Shown here: positions 61,127-64,000 of the stretch, piece after piece
Layout of the letters: each line of letters begins with the position of its first letter
Numbering within the stretch: position 1 is the first letter of the stretch
Origin: Planctomycetota bacterium
GTDB lineage: Bacteria > Planctomycetota > UBA1135 > GCA-002686595
Assembly (NCBI GenBank): GCA_016712565.1
Contig: JADJQU010000005.1
Coordinates: 372,001-436,000, forward strand
DNA length: 64,000 nucleotides
Reading direction: 5' to 3'
Notes under the pieces: generated by a model
The model's database searches: none
What the model saw: the letters and a program-made list of their open reading frames with translations, nothing else
What the model was told of the DNA's origin: nothing
Translations under genes and position numbers: made by a program

Positions 61127-64000
61127 ATGCGCCTCTTGCTTCCCCTGGCCCTGGCCGCCCTCTCGCTCCTGCAGGGCGAACCCGAGGATTCGCTGCGCTA
61201 CATGGCCGGGCTCGCGGCCAAGGGCCTGCCGGCCGAGCTGCAGCGGGAGGCCGAGCAGTTCCTGCGCGCCTACCCCAATCACGGTCGCGTGTCCGAGGCC
61301 CGCTATCGGCTGGCGTCGGCCTACTTCGAGCAGGGCCGGGTGGCGGAAGCGGCCAAGCTGCTGTCGCCGATCGCGGTGCTCTCCGGCTTCGACCTCGCCC
61401 CCGAGGCCAACTTCCGTCTCGGTCAGTGCGAGCTGGATCTCGGTCGCCCCAAGGAGGCGGCCGCGGCCCTGGAGCGCGCGCTGTCCTTCGGAAAGGAGTA
61501 TCTGGAGGTCCCCGCGCGGGCCTTGCTGGGCGACGCCCAGCTCTCCGCGGGCCGCGTGGACGAGGCCGGTCGCAGTTTCCGGCGCGTGCTGGAGCTGGCG
61601 CCCAAGGGCGAGTCGGCACCCGACGCCGTGTGCGGCTTGGCGTGGTGCGCCCTGCGTTCCCAGGACCACGCCGCGGTGCAGGACCTCGCCGGGAAGTTCC
61701 TGGCCGCCTTCCCCGGGCACGGACGTGCGGGCGAAGTGCAGTTCCTGAAGGCCGAGGCACTCTTCGAACTGGGCCGTCCCGAGGAATCCCTGGCGGCCTA
61801 CGGCAAGGTGAGCGGCGAGGCCTTCGCGGATGCCGCCGTGCGCGGCGCGGGCTTCGCTTGCGCGGCGCTCGGCCGTCACGCCGATGCGGCGGAGGCCTTC
61901 GCTCTCCTGATCCAACGCCATCCCCAGTCGCGCTTCGTCGAGGAGGCCCGGCTGCAGTTGGGCGTCGAGCGCCTGGCCGCGGGGGACCCACGCGGGGCCC
62001 TGGCCGCCCTGCCCGCCGAGACCCTCGGTGCCTCCGGCGAGGGCGCCTACTGGCGCGCGCGGGCCCTGTCGGCCGCCGGTGAGGACGGGGCCGCCCTGGA
62101 ACTCGCCACCCGGGCCTCGCGCGGCGAGGCTGACCGCGAGAAGGCCGCGCGCTGGGCTTCGCTGCGCGCCGATCTGCTCGCGCGGACAGGCAGGCCCGAC
62201 GAGGCACGAGCCGCCTACGAGGCCGCGGACACCGACTACGCCCTGCAAGCCGCGGCGGTGGCCAGCCTCGAGGCCAAGCGACCGGAGGAGGCCCTCAGGC
62301 TCGCGCGCAAATTGCTGGAGCGCAATCCTCGCTCGACCTATCGACAGGAGGCGCTGCTGGCCGCCGCGGAGGCGCTGTTCTCCCTGGGGCAACACGCCGA
62401 GGCGGAAGGGGCCTACCTGGCCGCGGCCGAAGCGGACAAGGACGCGGAGCGACGGGGCCGTTCGCGTCTGCGCGCCGCCTGGTGCCGCTACCTGGCGGGG
62501 GATGCCGTCCGTGCGGCCGCCATGTTCAAGGAACTGTCGCGGACGCCGGGCGACGGGCCCCTGGCGGACGAGGCCTGCTTCATGGCGGCACGGGCGGCCC
62601 TGGATGCCGGCGACACCCGCTCCGCACGGGCCGGATACGACAAGTACCTGGAGCGCTTTCCCCAGGGCACGCGCCGCGGCGAAGCCCTGTTGGCGAGCGC
62701 GCGACTGGCGGACGGGTCGGAGGCCGACGCTCGACTGGAGGCGGCGCTGGCCGCTCCCGGTTCGGAGGCCACCGCGGCCGAGGCGCGCTTCGAACTCGCC
62801 GAGCGGCTCTCCAAGGCGGGGGACTTCGAGGGAGCCCTGACCCACTACGAGACCCTGCTGCGCTCCAGCCCGCCGCCCGCGCTGGCGGCCTCCAGTCGCT
62901 ACGGCCAGGCCTGGTGCCACTTCAGCCGGGGCCGGAATCAGGAAGCCCTGGCGGCGCTGGCGCCCCTCTTCGCCCAGCCGAGCGGCGGCGCCCCGGCCCT
63001 CCAAGGCGAGTTGGAACTGGCCGCTCTGGAACTCTCGGTGTTCGCCGCGTCCAGGCAGGGCGACCTCGCCGCGGCCGAACGCCACTTCAGGCTCTTGGAG
63101 GAGCGTGGTGCCTCCGACACGCGCCTGTGGGCCGCCGCGAGCGCGCTGTTGGAGGCGCTCCCGCCAGAGGCCGGGGGGGCGCGCCGCGCCGAACTCCTCG
63201 AGCGCTGCGCCCGGGCAGCCAAGTCGCCGGCCGTGAAGGGGGAGATCGAGGCCCAACGCTCGCTTCTGTGCCTGGCCGCGGGCGATCGCGAGCAGGCCCT
63301 GCAACGGATCGACGCCGCCTGGCGCGCCGCGCCGCAGTCCGCGGCCGTGCGCGAGGCCGCCTGCACGGTCGGCGAGAGTTGCCTCGCCGCGAACGACGCG
63401 GACAGCGGCCAGGGCATCCTGCGGGCCCTGGCCCGCGACGAACGGGCGCCCTGGGCGGATCGGGCGGTCTACCGACTGGGGCATTGGCGGCTTTCCCGCG
63501 GCGAGGCTCGCGGCGCCGCACAGGATCTGGCCGGATTTGCAGGGCGTTTTCCGGGGTCCGCGCTCAAGCTCCCCGCGCGCTTCCTGGAAGCCGAAGCGCT
63601 GCTGCGGGCCGGGGACAGCGCCAAGGCCCTGACCGCCTTCGAAGGACTGGGGGCCGAGGACGTCGGCGTGGAGCTCGCGCCCAAGGTGCTGTTCCGCGTG
63701 GGCACGCTGCACTGCAAGGCGGGCCGCTGGGCCGAAGGCGAGCGCGAGCTCACCGTGCTGCTGGAGCGCTTCCCCAAGTTCGAGAACGGGCCCGAGGCCC
63801 AACTGTGGCAAGCCAGGGCCCAGGCGGAGCGCGGCGAGCGCCGGCTGGCCCGGACCACCTTCGAGACCCTGGCCCGCGCCGATCGGGGCTGGATCGGCGC
63901 CGAGAGCCTGCTCTCCCTGGGCGAACTCTCGCTGGCGTCCGGCGATCCGGCCGGCGCGGAAGAAGCCCTGCGCCACTTCCTGAAGGTGGCCGTGCTGTTC
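61127..64000 (+). CDS. Long exported TPR-repeat protein (partial, runs off the window)
   Basis: The frame is open for 958 codons to the end of the window. It begins with a short signal peptide (LLLPLALAALSLLQG), with GGAG eight bases before the ATG. The rest is a solenoid of TPR-like helix pairs, about 34 residues each, for example EAEQFLRAYPNHGRVSEARYRLASAYFEQGR, PEANFRLGQCELDLGRPKEAAAAL and ALTHYETLLRSSPPPALAASS. Repeated FPxHGRAGExxFLxAExLF-like units recall the YbgF/CpoB and BamD group of periplasmic TPR proteins. It probably serves as a large periplasmic scaffold. It lies downstream of the tandem palindromes. Confidence 0.8.
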   Translation, partial: MRLLLPLALAALSLLQGEPEDSLRYMAGLAAKGLPAELQREAEQFLRAYPNHGRVSEARYRLASAYFEQGRVAEAAKLLSPIAVLSGFDLAPEANFRLGQCELDLGRPKEAAAALERALSFGKEYLEVPARALLGDAQLSAGRVDEAGRSFRRVLELAPKGESAPDAVCGLAWCALRSQDHAAVQDLAGKFLAAFPGHGRAGEVQFLKAEALFELGRPEESLAAYGKVSGEAFADAAVRGAGFACAALGRHADAAEAFALLIQRHPQSRFVEEARLQLGVERLAAGDPRGALAALPAETLGASGEGAYWRARALSAAGEDGAALELATRASRGEADREKAARWASLRADLLARTGRPDEARAAYEAADTDYALQAAAVASLEAKRPEEALRLARKLLERNPRSTYRQEALLAAAEALFSLGQHAEAEGAYLAAAEADKDAERRGRSRLRAAWCRYLAGDAVRAAAMFKELSRTPGDGPLADEACFMAARAALDAGDTRSARAGYDKYLERFPQGTRRGEALLASARLADGSEADARLEAALAAPGSEATAAEARFELAERLSKAGDFEGALTHYETLLRSSPPPALAASSRYGQAWCHFSRGRNQEALAALAPLFAQPSGGAPALQGELELAALELSVFAASRQGDLAAAERHFRLLEERGASDTRLWAAASALLEALPPEAGGARRAELLERCARAAKSPAVKGEIEAQRSLLCLAAGDREQALQRIDAAWRAAPQSAAVREAACTVGESCLAANDADSGQGILRALARDERAPWADRAVYRLGHWRLSRGEARGAAQDLAGFAGRFPGSALKLPARFLEAEALLRAGDSAKALTAFEGLGAEDVGVELAPKVLFRVGTLHCKAGRWAEGERELTVLLERFPKFENGPEAQLWQARAQAERGERRLARTTFETLARADRGWIGAESLLSLGELSLASGDPAGAEEALRHFLKVAVLF

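Overview
The window is GC-rich bacterial chromosome with tightly packed genes, many of them joined by 4-nt ATGA/GTGA/TTGA overlaps. I infer a member of the Planctomycetota, probably one of the high-GC, poorly characterised lineages. The evidence is a giant exported protein made of DCNxNGxPDxCD repeats, exported proteins ending in a Cys-containing YC...GC module, DUF1080/PA14/beta-propeller lipoproteins, several ECF sigma/anti-sigma pairs, FG-GAP surface proteins and NamZ. No tRNA, rRNA, CRISPR array, phage or IS element was seen.

Layout. 1-5122 (+) is a sugar-catabolic cluster: a TIM-barrel isomerase tail, an MFS permease, a small exported protein and a PA14-propeller-DUF1080 lipoprotein. A metallo-beta-lactamase-fold hydrolase faces it (5123-6007). 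6247-10467 encodes the 1406-aa repeat protein. 10484-11952 (-) is an anti-sigma/ECF sigma pair, and 12003-15115 (-) an MBOAT plus AlgJ-like O-acetylation pair. HupE-like and CrcB membrane proteins follow (+). 17026-21969 (-) is a phosphate regulon: PhoB, PhoR, an OprP-type porin and PhoU. Directly upstream on the same strand is a roughly 1470-residue membrane fusion (22066-26476) of two rhodanese domains, a YidC-like insertase, a rifampin-phosphotransferase-like dikinase and a PilZ-like tail, broken by two apparent one-base deletions. Divergent from it is a PhnD-like binding protein overlapping a hybrid histidine kinase (26834-29792).

29930-35343 (+) holds a PrmA-like methyltransferase, an ECF sigma factor overlapping a large carboxypeptidase-regulatory-domain membrane protein, and a TPR protein. 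35633-43659 has a CheX-like protein, NagB converging on NamZ, a NYN-LOTUS protein, citrate synthase, a BadF/ROK-like kinase and a sodium:solute symporter. 43641-46000 (-) has LysA and a BioF-like aminotransferase. 46279-52581 (+) is an overlapping operon of a one-chain ABC exporter, a PDZ lipoprotein and two FG-GAP proteins, facing a third FG-GAP protein. 54156-56366 (+) pairs a degenerate GGDEF/coiled-coil protein with a MamK-like actin. 56657-58981 holds two tandem exported paralogues with almost identical 3' halves. The window ends with a YtcJ-like amidohydrolase (-) and a long TPR protein (+) that runs off the edge.

How the genes may work together is inference. The phosphate regulon, the PhnD/kinase pair and the fusion protein form one block probably concerned with sensing and answering phosphorus-oxyanion supply. 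NagB, NamZ, the kinase and the symporter suggest salvage of cell-wall amino sugars. The DUF1080 cluster suggests 3-keto-glycoside breakdown. Three places where one missing base breaks a clear reading frame suggest consensus errors in the assembly rather than three decayed genes.
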